Assembly: GCA_003132025.1 (NCBI GenBank)
Contig: PKWJ01000018.1
Location: 419 to 42,989 of the forward strand
Direction of reading: 5' to 3'
DNA from: Gammaproteobacteria bacterium
Lineage (GTDB): Bacteria; Pseudomonadota; Gammaproteobacteria; Steroidobacterales; Steroidobacteraceae
DNA length: 42,571 nt
Shown: in pieces, positions 15,464 through 23,646 of the stretch
Layout of the letters: the number at the start of each line of letters is the position of its first letter
Numbering within the stretch: position 1 is the first letter of the stretch
Program-made: the position numbers and the translations under genes
The notes under the pieces: model-generated
Databases searched by the model: none
Seen by the model: only the letters and a program-made list of their open reading frames with translations
What the model was told of the DNA's origin: nothing

Positions 15464-17377
15464 TCAGCGGCCCCGGCACCCCGTCCTTTCCTGCTGTAGG
15501 ACGACGCGCAGTGCTGCCTGGTCCGGATACAGACGTCCCTGATAGCGCTGATATTCGAGCACTGTGCGCCGCCCATCGGCCGCCGGCCCGGACAGTGCCA
15601 GGCAGTGCTCGACCGCGGCTGCCGGCCCAGCCGGGCCCTGCAACGCCTCCTCCAGGACCCGCCCGACCAGCACCCCGTGCGAGTGCGACTGCACGCCCAA
15701 CAGCCGCAGCAACGTCGGTGCAATGTCCGCATTGCTCGCCGGCATTGGATCGCGATACCTCGCTTTGAAATCCGGGCCGATTGCGGCCATGAAGTTGAAA
15801 GTATTGTCGCGGCCGAAACTGCCATGCATGCCCTGTCCCTGCTGCAGCGCCGTGTCGGCAATCTGCACCGCGTTCTGCAAATCGTTGCCGACCACGAAGG
15901 TCCTGAAGCTCACGACGATCGCCGGCCGCGGCAGCTTGCTGGCACCCAGAAGCGCGATGCTCGAGAGCGGCAGCGCGCCGGGCAGGGCACCGTACTGATC
16001 GTCCGCGAACAGCGCGCCGACATAATCGAGCCCGGACAGAAACGACACCAACCGTCGTGCTCGCGGCGCATCGCCTTGCGGCAGGTAGATCAGATCGGAG
16101 CCGCCTCCGGCCGCGACCACGACGTCCGCGTCGGTGTGATCCAGCGCGCGCCCGCTGCCGCCTATCAGGCCGTCACCCAGCCGCGGGTGTAGACCGGCGT
16201 CCAGGCGCTGATAGATCGGAGTCCCGTCCGCATCCTGGGCCGGACGGTCGGGATCGTACAGCGGCTGCTGCAGATACCGCGCCAGGTCGATCGCCAGGAA
16301 TCCCGGGGGTAAAAATCCCGCCGGCACATCGTCGTAGTTGGCGTTGGCGCTGACACTTGCACTGGCGTGCTGGCGTGCATCGATATCGTGCTTGCTGATG
16401 GTCGCAAAGCCATGATCGGAAGTGACGAACACATCGGTCGTGGCAGCCAGGGCGGCATCGGCACGCAGGTACTCGAGCAGCTGGCGCAGATTGTCGTCGG
16501 CATCGTGCACCGCGGCGCGCGAGGTGGGCCCGTTGATGCCTGGAACCAGCACGTTGAGACTATCCCCCTGGTTATGCTGCGTACCGTCCGGGTCGCGCGA
16601 CCAGTACACCAGCACGAACGGCCGGCCGCGTCGTTGCAGCAGCGGCAGCACCGCGCGCGTGGTCGCTGCGATGAAGAACTGCTGCTGCGCCGAATTGGTG
16701 TCATGGGTTCCCGCGCTGGTGCTGGTGCCCGCGCTCTGCGCCCGTCGCGGGGCTGCGGCTGGCAGGCCGGCGGCGTTCAGCGCAGCCAGCACCTCGGCAT
16801 CCAGCGGCGGCGCCTCGGCTCCGGTGGCATCGTCGATGATGATGGTGTGCGGCACGCTGAAACGGCCGTCTTTCGGCGACAACTGCGTAATGTCCTGGAT
16901 CGCCACCGGCCCGAGCTTGCCGATCGCCGCGGTGCTGTAGCCGTTGTCCCGCGCCAGCGCCAGCAGCGTGTCCTCGCCCAGGTAGTTGCCCTCGAAGTGA
17001 TCGTCCAGGTCGCCGAGCACCGCGTCGTTCTCGATGTTGACAATGCTGGCCGCGGCACGATGCGCGAAGTTACCGCTGTCGAACATCCGGTAACCGGTGT
17101 ACAGCGTGTTGCCGAAATCGCCGCTGTCGCCCAGGTAGTGCCCGGTCGCGATGGCGGACGCGTTGGGCGTGGTGAAGGTGGGAAACAGCGAATGACTGTT
17201 ACCGAAACTCACGCCCTGCTCGCGCAGCGCGTTCAACGTCGGCGCATCCTGCGCGTTGACCGATCCGGGGCGCAGCCCGTCGGCGACGAAGATCACGACA
17301 TTGCGCGCCGCTGCCGGCGGCGCAGCCGGGGCGCACAGCGCCATCGCCATCGCTACGATTTGCCACCAGCCTCGCAT
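15464..17377 (-). CDS. Exported type I phosphodiesterase/alkaline phosphatase-superfamily protein
   Basis: 637 residues from the ATG at 17377, chosen for GGAGG 9 bases upstream and for the signal peptide (MRGWWQIVAMAMALCAPAAPPAAA). The mature enzyme has the fold's metal and nucleophile motifs: VIFVADGLRPGSV (metal Asp), FPTFTTPNASAIATGH (Thr nucleophile), VFVTSDHGFATI (Asp-His), and HGSFGRDNTF (His). This is the phosphodiesterase/nucleotide pyrophosphatase family, acting on phosphoesters in the periplasm. It lies 58 bases downstream of the quorum-sensing orf77 with an intervening stem-loop, so it may be regulated with luxI. The substrate is unknown. Confidence 0.88.
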   Translation of the reverse strand: MRGWWQIVAMAMALCAPAAPPAAARNVVIFVADGLRPGSVNAQDAPTLNALREQGVSFGNSHSLFPTFTTPNASAIATGHYLGDSGDFGNTLYTGYRMFDSGNFAHRAAASIVNIENDAVLGDLDDHFEGNYLGEDTLLALARDNGYSTAAIGKLGPVAIQDITQLSPKDGRFSVPHTIIIDDATGAEAPPLDAEVLAALNAAGLPAAAPRRAQSAGTSTSAGTHDTNSAQQQFFIAATTRAVLPLLQRRGRPFVLVYWSRDPDGTQHNQGDSLNVLVPGINGPTSRAAVHDADDNLRQLLEYLRADAALAATTDVFVTSDHGFATISKHDIDARQHASASVSANANYDDVPAGFLPPGFLAIDLARYLQQPLYDPDRPAQDADGTPIYQRLDAGLHPRLGDGLIGGSGRALDHTDADVVVAAGGGSDLIYLPQGDAPRARRLVSFLSGLDYVGALFADDQYGALPGALPLSSIALLGASKLPRPAIVVSFRTFVVGNDLQNAVQIADTALQQGQGMHGSFGRDNTFNFMAAIGPDFKARYRDPMPASNADIAPTLLRLLGVQSHSHGVLVGRVLEEALQGPAGPAAAVEHCLALSGPAADGRRTVLEYQRYQGRLYPDQAALRVVLQQERTGCRGR

Positions 17378-17416
17378 CGATCGAAGCCTCCGTGCGGCTA
17401 CGGTATCGATCGCGGC

Positions 17417-17436
17417 GCGGCCGATCAAGCGGCCGC
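17417..17436 (-). repeat. Intercistronic stem-loop after orf77
   Basis: GCGGCCG-CTTGAT-CGGCCGC is a perfect 7-base stem with a 6-base loop, starting at the last base of the orf77 stop. No U-tract follows, so it is more likely an mRNA processing, stabilising or attenuating structure between orf77 and the phosphodiesterase than a full terminator. Confidence 0.4.
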
Positions 17437-17669
17437 TAGATGCCCGGCAGCAAGCTCAGCGCCATGTCTCGTGCGATTCTCGCGGCATTGAGCCCGCCGC
17501 GAAACAGCAGTGCCGCCGAGGACTTGTCCGCCTCATTGGCCGCGCTGCTCCAGCGGTTCCAATAGCTCATGTAGAGCAGCTTGACGACGTCCTGATGCGC
17601 AGCGTAGATGGCGATGCTCTCGGCGACACGTGGGCTGGGGGTCTCACTGGCGCGCCCGCTGTCAGGCAT
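17436..17669 (-). CDS. Unknown 77-residue protein overlapping luxI
   Basis: 77 residues; I do not recognise the family. Its ATG lies inside the last codons of luxI (8-base overlap) with AGGAG upstream, so it is almost surely translated with it. The C-terminal region is hydrophobic and amphipathic (DKSSAALLFRGGLNAARIARDMALSLL), and the middle has YAAHQDVVKLLYMSYWNRW. There is no signal peptide and no cysteine. The position directly behind an AHL synthase suggests a part in quorum sensing, but nothing in the sequence tells which. Confidence 0.75.
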   Translation of the reverse strand: MPDSGRASETPSPRVAESIAIYAAHQDVVKLLYMSYWNRWSSAANEADKSSAALLFRGGLNAARIARDMALSLLPGI

Positions 17670-18231
17670 TCTCGCTCCTGTGTACCTCGATCCAGCAGGC
17701 AAAGATCGCGTGCCCATCGATGATCATCGGCGGCCCGGCGCGATGCGCCTGCAGCCCGAGGCGGCGAATCAGACGCTCGATTCCCACCGGCGACACCGTG
17801 ATCAGGCGCTGTGCGCCGCGCTCGGCCGCACAGGCCACCGAGGCGCGCATCAGCAGTGCGGTGGCCGAGTTTGCGAACTGCGCCAGCGGCGTAGCGGCGC
17901 GGGCGTTGAAATCCATCGCCGCAAACCGCGACAGCTCCCACACCCGAGCGTCGCTCGGCGGTGGCAAGCCATTGAGCAACTGCGGGAAAACCTCCGCCAG
18001 CAGGTACGGTTGCGTGGTCGGCAGCAGGCGCGAACAGCCGGCGATGTTGCCCGTCTCGTCCTCCACCATGACGTACACCGTGTCCGGCCGGTCGAACTGG
18101 TCGACTTCCGCGCCGTCCTGTACCTGCAGCCGCCAGCCGAGCTGTTCGACGAACACGCGGTGGCGGTAGTGAGCCACGCGTCCGTAATACCCGTCGGGTA
18201 AGCCCGCGACAGCCCCTGAGATGACTCGCAT
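17662..18231 (-). CDS. Acyl-homoserine-lactone synthase, LuxI family
   Basis: 189 residues from the ATG at 18231 (GAGG 6 bases upstream); an in-frame upstream extension has no site. The LuxI invariants are visible: Arg25, Phe27 and Trp33 in RHRVFVEQLGW, Asp44 and Asp47 in DQFD, Arg68 in GCSRLLPTTQPYLL, and Glu99-Arg102 in WELSRFA. The enzyme makes an acyl-homoserine lactone from S-adenosylmethionine and an acyl-ACP in the cytoplasm; the acyl chain cannot be read from the sequence. It follows rsaM by 39 bases and overlaps orf77. Confidence 0.95.
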   Translation of the reverse strand: MRVISGAVAGLPDGYYGRVAHYRHRVFVEQLGWRLQVQDGAEVDQFDRPDTVYVMVEDETGNIAGCSRLLPTTQPYLLAEVFPQLLNGLPPPSDARVWELSRFAAMDFNARAATPLAQFANSATALLMRASVACAAERGAQRLITVSPVGIERLIRRLGLQAHRAGPPMIIDGHAIFACWIEVHRSENA

Positions 18232-18270
18232 AGCGACCTCGCTGCCTTTTGGCACAGACGAGGGCTACTT

Positions 18271-18750
18271 CTAGAGACTCGGTCGACTCTCGGTAACTGT
18301 AATGTTTGACAGGTGGCAGGCGTAGCGGTTGCTGATGTAATTGTCGACCGCCCGCTCCCATTCAAGATTGTCGACTGCGACGCCCAGCACCGCCAGCGTG
18401 GCCAGCTCGCCCAGGTCCTGGCAGCGCGCGTTCACCAGCATGATGTTGCTGCGCACCTCACCGTGGCGCTCGTAGCGCACCCGGCAGCCGCTGGTGGCGA
18501 TGCGCCAGTCCCAGCCGATCGACAGCGCCGGGGTGGTCTGGCTGGCCCACTCGGTATAGCCGGCGATCGACGCCAGGCAGGCGCCGCTGGCGGTACTGGG
18601 AGGCAGATTCTGGTCCGCGTCGAGCTCGGACAGCAGGTGAGCGAGCGGGACAGCGCGCAGGCCCGCCGCTGTCACACGCACGTAACCGTCCGGAGACACC
18701 ATCAGGGGCGCCCGATCACCGCCGCTACCCCGCCGGGCTCTCGAATTCAT
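18271..18750 (-). CDS. rsaM: RsaM-like quorum-sensing regulator (DUF4902)
   Basis: 159 residues from the ATG at 18750; longer upstream extensions enter the luxR promoter and are rejected. Conserved text typical of RsaM/DUF4902 is present: YVRVTAAGLRAVPLAHLLSELDAD, IAGYTEW, ALSIGWDW, EVRSNIMLV and the C-terminal RYACHL. In Burkholderia and Pseudomonas fuscovaginae, RsaM lies between luxI and luxR genes and moderates AHL production. Here it lies directly upstream of luxI on the same strand and divergent from luxR, the same context. I judge this from remembered family features, without a search. Confidence 0.85.
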   Translation of the reverse strand: MNSRARRGSGGDRAPLMVSPDGYVRVTAAGLRAVPLAHLLSELDADQNLPPSTASGACLASIAGYTEWASQTTPALSIGWDWRIATSGCRVRYERHGEVRSNIMLVNARCQDLGELATLAVLGVAVDNLEWERAVDNYISNRYACHLSNITVTESRPSL

Positions 18751-18772
18751 GTCGACCCGCTCACAGGCCGCA

Positions 18773-18805
18773 ACACTACACGGCCACGCCGGAATCCTGT
18801 AGTGT
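18773..18805. repeat. Inverted repeat in the rsaM-luxR intergenic region
   Basis: ACACTACA (18773-18780) and TGTAGTGT (18798-18805) form a perfect 8-base inverted repeat with 17 bases between. It shares its right arm with the lux-box-like palindrome, so the two structures overlap. It may be a second operator or an mRNA hairpin near the rsaM 5' end. Confidence 0.5.
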
Positions 18806-18817
18806 AATACTTGACAG
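18797..18817. promoter_or_regulatory. Lux-box-like palindrome (LuxR operator candidate)
   Basis: CTGT-N3-GTA-N-TAC-N3-ACAG is an imperfect 21-base palindrome in the divergent promoter region, with the CTGT...ACAG arms of known LuxR-type sites. It lies 50 bases upstream of luxR's GTG start and 47 bases upstream of rsaM's ATG, well placed to act on both. A TTGACA (18811-18816) overlaps its right end. Confidence 0.55.
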
Positions 18818-18866
18818 CTCGATAATAATGCGGCGGCACACGTGACCGCCCGCGCAGGGAGCGCTT

Positions 18867-19580
18867 GTGAAAGCCTGGCAGGATGACCAGCTGCAATCGT
18901 TGTTGAAGGAGGACAACGAGCACCGGATATTCGACAAGCTTGCCGAACTCGCCCGCCGCCTCGGATTCGACTACTGCGCTTACGGCGTGCGGCCACCGCT
19001 GCCGCTGACTCGCCAGCGCATCATCATGTTCAACAACTACCCCACCGAATGGCAGGGCCAGTACGCGCGCGAGAATTACCTCGCGGTGGATCCGACGGTG
19101 CAGCATGGCCTGCGCTCGCCGCTGCCGGTGATCTGGACCGATGATTTTTTCTCCGGCGCGCGCCCGTTCTGGGAGGAAGCGCGCATGCACGGTCTGCGCT
19201 ACGGCTGGGCGCAGCCTTGCCGCGACGCCTACGGCACCCTCGGCATGTTCACGGTCGCACGTTCGAACGACGAACTTACCGACCTGGAGATGCAGGAGAA
19301 GAACTTCCGCCTCTCGTGGCTGACGCAGATTGCGCACATCGCGATGACGCGCGTGCTGGTCAAGAAAATGGTGCCTGAGTCCCATGTGCGCCTGTCGGTG
19401 CGCGAGACCGCGGTGATTCGCTGGACCGCCGAAGGCAAGACCACGGCTGAGATCTCCGAGATCATGGGTCTGTCGGTACGCACGGTGACGTTTCATATCG
19501 GCAACGTGGTCAAGAAACTCAATGCCAGCAACAAGACCGCAGCGGCGGTGCGCGCGGCGGTGCTCGGCATGCTGAGCTGA
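18867..19580 (+). CDS. LuxR-family AHL-responsive transcription regulator
   Basis: 237 residues from a GTG preceded by AGGGAG. The N-terminal autoinducer-binding domain holds the invariant set Trp62, Tyr66, Asp75, Pro76 and Trp90 in NYPTEWQGQY...YLAVDPTV...VIW, equal to TraR W57, Y61, D70, P71 and W85. The C-terminal LuxR helix-turn-helix spans about 176-235 (LSVRETAVIRWTAEGKTTAEISEIMGLSVRTV). It is expected to bind the signal from the adjacent luxI product and act at the palindrome upstream. It ends four bases from the convergent tamB stop. Confidence 0.95.
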   Translation: MKAWQDDQLQSLLKEDNEHRIFDKLAELARRLGFDYCAYGVRPPLPLTRQRIIMFNNYPTEWQGQYARENYLAVDPTVQHGLRSPLPVIWTDDFFSGARPFWEEARMHGLRYGWAQPCRDAYGTLGMFTVARSNDELTDLEMQEKNFRLSWLTQIAHIAMTRVLVKKMVPESHVRLSVRETAVIRWTAEGKTTAEISEIMGLSVRTVTFHIGNVVKKLNASNKTAAAVRAAVLGMLS

Positions 19581-19584
19581 CGCT

Positions 19585-22500
19585 CTAGTATTCGAACTGG
19601 TAGGTAATACCGACGCTGCTGCCCGGATCGTTCTGCGGCGTTGCGCCCTGCACCGTGCCGCCTCCGGCGCCGAGCGTGGTCTGCAGCTTCAGGCTCTTGG
19701 TCAGATCCACCTGCACCTGGGCCTGGGTGGCGCCGCTGGTGCTCTGTTTGGCGCCGATATAGACGCGGCGCGACACATAACGCCCGGCTTCGATCGTTGC
19801 CGCGGTGCTGGTCTCGCCGGCGGTGCCGGTGGCGGCGCCGTTGTTGCTCGAGCCGCCGCCGATCGCCAGTCGATCCAGGCCCAGCTTGCGCTGCACGGCG
19901 TTGATCGGATTGAAGCGGCTGCTGCCGCCCACCCCGCTCATGGTCGCCAGCGCGGCTCCGATCTGCGCCAGCTGCAGCGGTGTCAGCTGCGTCACGCTGA
20001 CGCCGAACAACAGGCGCGACAGAATCTCATCCTGCGGCATTTCCGGCGTGCTGCTCAGCGAGATCACCGGCGCGTCGGCATAGCCGGTGACATTAAGTGT
20101 CGCGGTAACTCCGCCGCTGGTGTTGGTGGCGGCGAAATCAAGCGTCGGGTCGATCTTCTTCTTCACGCCGTAGCCATTGAACCCGACCCGGCCGCTGGTG
20201 AAGGTCAACGTCGCGCCGGCGACATTGACCGTGCCGTTGCGCAGGTCGAAGCCGCCGCTGATGTCGGGGTCGGCACTGCTGCCGCCGATGTGCAGCTGAC
20301 CGCCGAGTTCCGCATCCAGGCCGCGGCCGCGCACGAACACGGCGCGCGGTGCTGCCACCGTCAGATTCATCATGACGATGGTCGTGGGGGTCTTCGACAC
20401 CGGCACCGGCTTCTTGCCCGGACGCACGACGTTCAGCACCGCCACGTCCGGCGGTAGCGCGTTGGGAATATTGATGTCGGCATGATCGATCTTCACGCTG
20501 CCGGTCGCATTGAGCTGACCGCGCAGTCCGCCGCTGATTTTCAGATCCATGTCGACGGTCGCGGTCAGCAGGTCGCTCGCGAACGGCTTCGCGCCATGCG
20601 CCGTGACCTGCAGCGCCACCGGCAGATCGCCGCCGCCGAGCCCGATCGTGCCGCTGGCGACGATGGTGCCTTTGCCCGCATGCGCCGTGAACTGCTTGAG
20701 CTGCAGCTGATCGCCGTCGGCATCCAGGGTGGCGCTGACGTCGCTCAGGTGCGTACCGCGCGGATAATCCTGCAGGTCCCCGCCACTCAGTACCAGCGTG
20801 CCGCGCGCCTGCGGCGCCGCCGGCGTGCCGGCCAGCTCGGCGTCGACCTTCATGGTACCGAGCACGCGCTGCCCGCTGGCCTCGATAATCGGATTGATCA
20901 GATTCAGGTTGAAACTGCCGCTCAACTTGAGCGCGATCGGCGCGTCACGGTTCAGCGGCACCTGGCCGCTGGCCTGCATCTGCAGGCCCTCGCCGGCGTG
21001 CATCTGCACCTCGACCTGCGCGGTCTGTTCGTGCAGCTGCGCACTGGCATCGAGGTCGGTCGAGGGCAGCCCGCGGGCAGCGCCATTGCTGGCCCGCAGC
21101 CCCCGCCCCTGGATCTTCAGCAGCCCCTGTGGATGCGCCAGGCTCCCGGTCAGATCGGCATTGGCATCGACGCGGCCTTCGGCCTGCAGATCCGGCCACA
21201 GCACCCGCAGCTGCGCGGGGGTGAAGTCGCTCAGTACCGCATGCAGCTGCAGCGTCGGCGTCAGCCGGCCGGCGGCCTGAAATGTCGAATCCCCCATTCC
21301 GAGCCGCAACTGGTCGAACGCGACGCCGTCGCCAAATGACATCGTGGTCGGCCCCAGCAGCCGCAGCGTCTGCTCCCGGTAGTCGGCACGCAGCGCGGTC
21401 AGCCGCAATTCGCTGCGCTCGACATTGAACGTGGCCGAGGTGTCGAGCTGCAGCGCTGGCTGACTCCCGGCTTGCAGGCTCACCAGCGCGTGCACCCTCG
21501 GGGTCGCTACCGGTCCGGCAAGATCGGCGGCGAGCTTGGCCAGTGCACCGTTACGCAACGCCTGGGCAGTCAAGTGCAACGCCAGCACCGGCCGCACGCT
21601 CGGATCGAGGATGTCGCCGCGCAATTGCAGCACTTGCAGCAGCTGCGCCGGGACACCGGCATCGTGCGCGTCGATACTTATGTGCGCGCGACTGTGGCCG
21701 GTGGTGCGATCGAACAGCGCGCTGGCATCAAGGCTGCCCTGGACCGGCTGCCCAAGCAGATGGTCGAGATCCTGCAGCCGCGCGATCTGCAACTCCAGTC
21801 GGCCTTCGGGATCTGCCCCCTTGGCGTCGATGCGCACCGCCCCGAGCAGATGGGCGCTCTTCCACTCGCCGCGCTCGATGTTGGCCGATAGCGTGCCGCT
21901 GGCGTCGCGCTCGACGCTGGCGGCGAGCTGCACTGGCGAATCATCCAGCGTACCGGTGAGTTCCAGGCGACCATTGGGCCGCTGCGGCAGGTCGCGCGCG
22001 CGCACGCTCAGCCGCATTGGTCCGGGGCTGGTTCCATGCGACGACAGCGTGCCGCTGATGTCGGCGGCCAGCGTCAGCAGCGGTGCCACGCCGCGCAGCT
22101 GTGCCTCGCCATTGAGCTGTCCGGCCAACGCCGGCGACAGCGCGGCCAGATCCGGCAATCCGAATTTGAAATCGAGCGTCAGCTTGCTGGACGCATCGCC
22201 GCCGTGCACCGACAGCTGCAGTTTCGCCGCGTCGAGCTGTGAACGTTCGATCTGGAAATTGCTCTGGCTGAATACCAGCGTCGCACTGACTTTGGCGCGC
22301 GGAGCGAGCAGGTGCACCAGCGCGGCGTCACCGCCGTCGACCGCCAGCTCCCCGCTGGCATCGACACGAGACGACTGCCCGCTGGTTTTCAGCTGCGCCG
22401 CAAGAGTGCCGCGGCCGGTAAGTTTCACGGCCGCGAGCGCTGCCAGCGGCTCGATATCCTTCAAATCCACGTTCACCGTGCCGACGCCGGTGTTGCTCCA

Positions 22501-23646
22501 GCGACCACGGGCGCCCAGCAGCGGGTGTGACAGCGTGAAATCCACCGGCCGCGCGGCATCGCCCAGCCTCGCCTGCGCATGCAGCTGCAGCGGTGCCGCG
22601 GACAGGATGCCAAGAAAAGGTGTGGGCAATACCAGGCCACCCAGGCTGGCATCCAGCGCCAGCGCGTCACCCTCGCCGCGCAGATCGGCCGTGAGCGCAG
22701 CGAGCTGCAGTGGGCCGGCCAGAAGCCCGGTGAGCTGCAGCTGCGCGCTGGTGGTCGGTGCCGCCAGCGTCCCGCTCCAACTGCCGTGCAGCGCCAGGCT
22801 GCGCCACGACAGATCCGGCCGCGGACTCATCGCCGGCGCATCGAGCGTGACCTGCAGCACCGCGGCACGCGTGTTGAGGTTCACGCTGCCGGCGGCGCTG
22901 CCCTGCAGCGCGCCGCCATGCACGCTGAGCTGCGCCTGCACCGCGTCGCGCGGACCATCGAGCGTCAGGTGCAGCGACAACGCGCCCAGTGCGGGCAGCT
23001 GAATCAGATGCGTCAGCGGTCCATCTGCGTCCTCTTCCAGATCGAGCTGCCCGCGCACACGCGCACTGTCGACGTGCAGCTGCACGCGGTAGGTGGCGGG
23101 CACCTCATCCAGCCGCTGAACGCTCAGCTGCCCGGAAGCCTGCTGCCACGAGGTGATGCTGACGCCGCCCTGCAGCCGCAGCGCGACCGCGTTGCCCACC
23201 AGCGGTGCGCCGAGCTCCAGCCGCTGCACATCGAGCCGATCAACCCGCAGCCGATGCAGCCACAGGCCTCTCGAGGGGCTGGGCGGCTTACGCGGTGGAT
23301 ACGCGGGCGCGCGATCGATCGCGAGCCGCGCCACCAGCAGCGAGTAGACGCGGCCGTGGCGCCGGACGAGCGGCACCGGCCACCAGTTCAGCTGCACCTG
23401 CTCGGCCGTGAGCCATAGCCCCTGCGGATCGCGCAGCTCCAGGCGTGCCAGCCGCAACCGGTCCGGAAAGCGGCCCGCCAGCCCCCGCAGCAGCACCTGG
23501 CCGCCGCTCAGCTGCTCGGTGTAGTGCTCGATCAGGCGCCGGCCGCGATCGGTGTTGGCCAGCACCAGCAGCGCGGCGCACAGCAGTATCGGCAGCGACA
23601 GCAGCGCGGCCGCGGCGCCGATCAGCATGCGGTATTTGCGCGCCAT
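19585..23646 (-). CDS. tamB: Translocation and assembly module subunit TamB
   Basis: 1353 residues, within the usual TamB range. An N-terminal anchor helix (ILLCAALLVLANTDRGRRLIEHY) is followed by a very long beta-helical periplasmic region of repeating hydrophobic strands, and the conserved C-terminal DUF490 domain (DEILSRLLFGVSVTQLTPLQ, RFNPINAVQRKLGLDRLAI, YVSRRVYIGAKQS). TamB spans the periplasm and works with TamA, in phospholipid transport to or protein insertion into the outer membrane. The ATG follows the tamA stop directly (TAGATG), so they are coupled. Its end faces luxR. Confidence 0.95.
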   Translation of the reverse strand: MARKYRMLIGAAAALLSLPILLCAALLVLANTDRGRRLIEHYTEQLSGGQVLLRGLAGRFPDRLRLARLELRDPQGLWLTAEQVQLNWWPVPLVRRHGRVYSLLVARLAIDRAPAYPPRKPPSPSRGLWLHRLRVDRLDVQRLELGAPLVGNAVALRLQGGVSITSWQQASGQLSVQRLDEVPATYRVQLHVDSARVRGQLDLEEDADGPLTHLIQLPALGALSLHLTLDGPRDAVQAQLSVHGGALQGSAAGSVNLNTRAAVLQVTLDAPAMSPRPDLSWRSLALHGSWSGTLAAPTTSAQLQLTGLLAGPLQLAALTADLRGEGDALALDASLGGLVLPTPFLGILSAAPLQLHAQARLGDAARPVDFTLSHPLLGARGRWSNTGVGTVNVDLKDIEPLAALAAVKLTGRGTLAAQLKTSGQSSRVDASGELAVDGGDAALVHLLAPRAKVSATLVFSQSNFQIERSQLDAAKLQLSVHGGDASSKLTLDFKFGLPDLAALSPALAGQLNGEAQLRGVAPLLTLAADISGTLSSHGTSPGPMRLSVRARDLPQRPNGRLELTGTLDDSPVQLAASVERDASGTLSANIERGEWKSAHLLGAVRIDAKGADPEGRLELQIARLQDLDHLLGQPVQGSLDASALFDRTTGHSRAHISIDAHDAGVPAQLLQVLQLRGDILDPSVRPVLALHLTAQALRNGALAKLAADLAGPVATPRVHALVSLQAGSQPALQLDTSATFNVERSELRLTALRADYREQTLRLLGPTTMSFGDGVAFDQLRLGMGDSTFQAAGRLTPTLQLHAVLSDFTPAQLRVLWPDLQAEGRVDANADLTGSLAHPQGLLKIQGRGLRASNGAARGLPSTDLDASAQLHEQTAQVEVQMHAGEGLQMQASGQVPLNRDAPIALKLSGSFNLNLINPIIEASGQRVLGTMKVDAELAGTPAAPQARGTLVLSGGDLQDYPRGTHLSDVSATLDADGDQLQLKQFTAHAGKGTIVASGTIGLGGGDLPVALQVTAHGAKPFASDLLTATVDMDLKISGGLRGQLNATGSVKIDHADINIPNALPPDVAVLNVVRPGKKPVPVSKTPTTIVMMNLTVAAPRAVFVRGRGLDAELGGQLHIGGSSADPDISGGFDLRNGTVNVAGATLTFTSGRVGFNGYGVKKKIDPTLDFAATNTSGGVTATLNVTGYADAPVISLSSTPEMPQDEILSRLLFGVSVTQLTPLQLAQIGAALATMSGVGGSSRFNPINAVQRKLGLDRLAIGGGSSNNGAATGTAGETSTAATIEAGRYVSRRVYIGAKQSTSGATQAQVQVDLTKSLKLQTTLGAGGGTVQGATPQNDPGSSVGITYQFEY

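Noticed and set aside
16367-17491. 374-codon plus-strand frame opposite the phosphodiesterase gene
   Set aside because: Shadow of a gene with a signal peptide and full catalytic motif set on the other strand.
20482-23002. Long plus-strand reading frames (up to 488 codons) opposite tamB
   Set aside because: They are antisense to a well supported gene; GC-rich third positions keep stops away. The translations are low-complexity Arg/Ala/Ser/Pro with no motifs.
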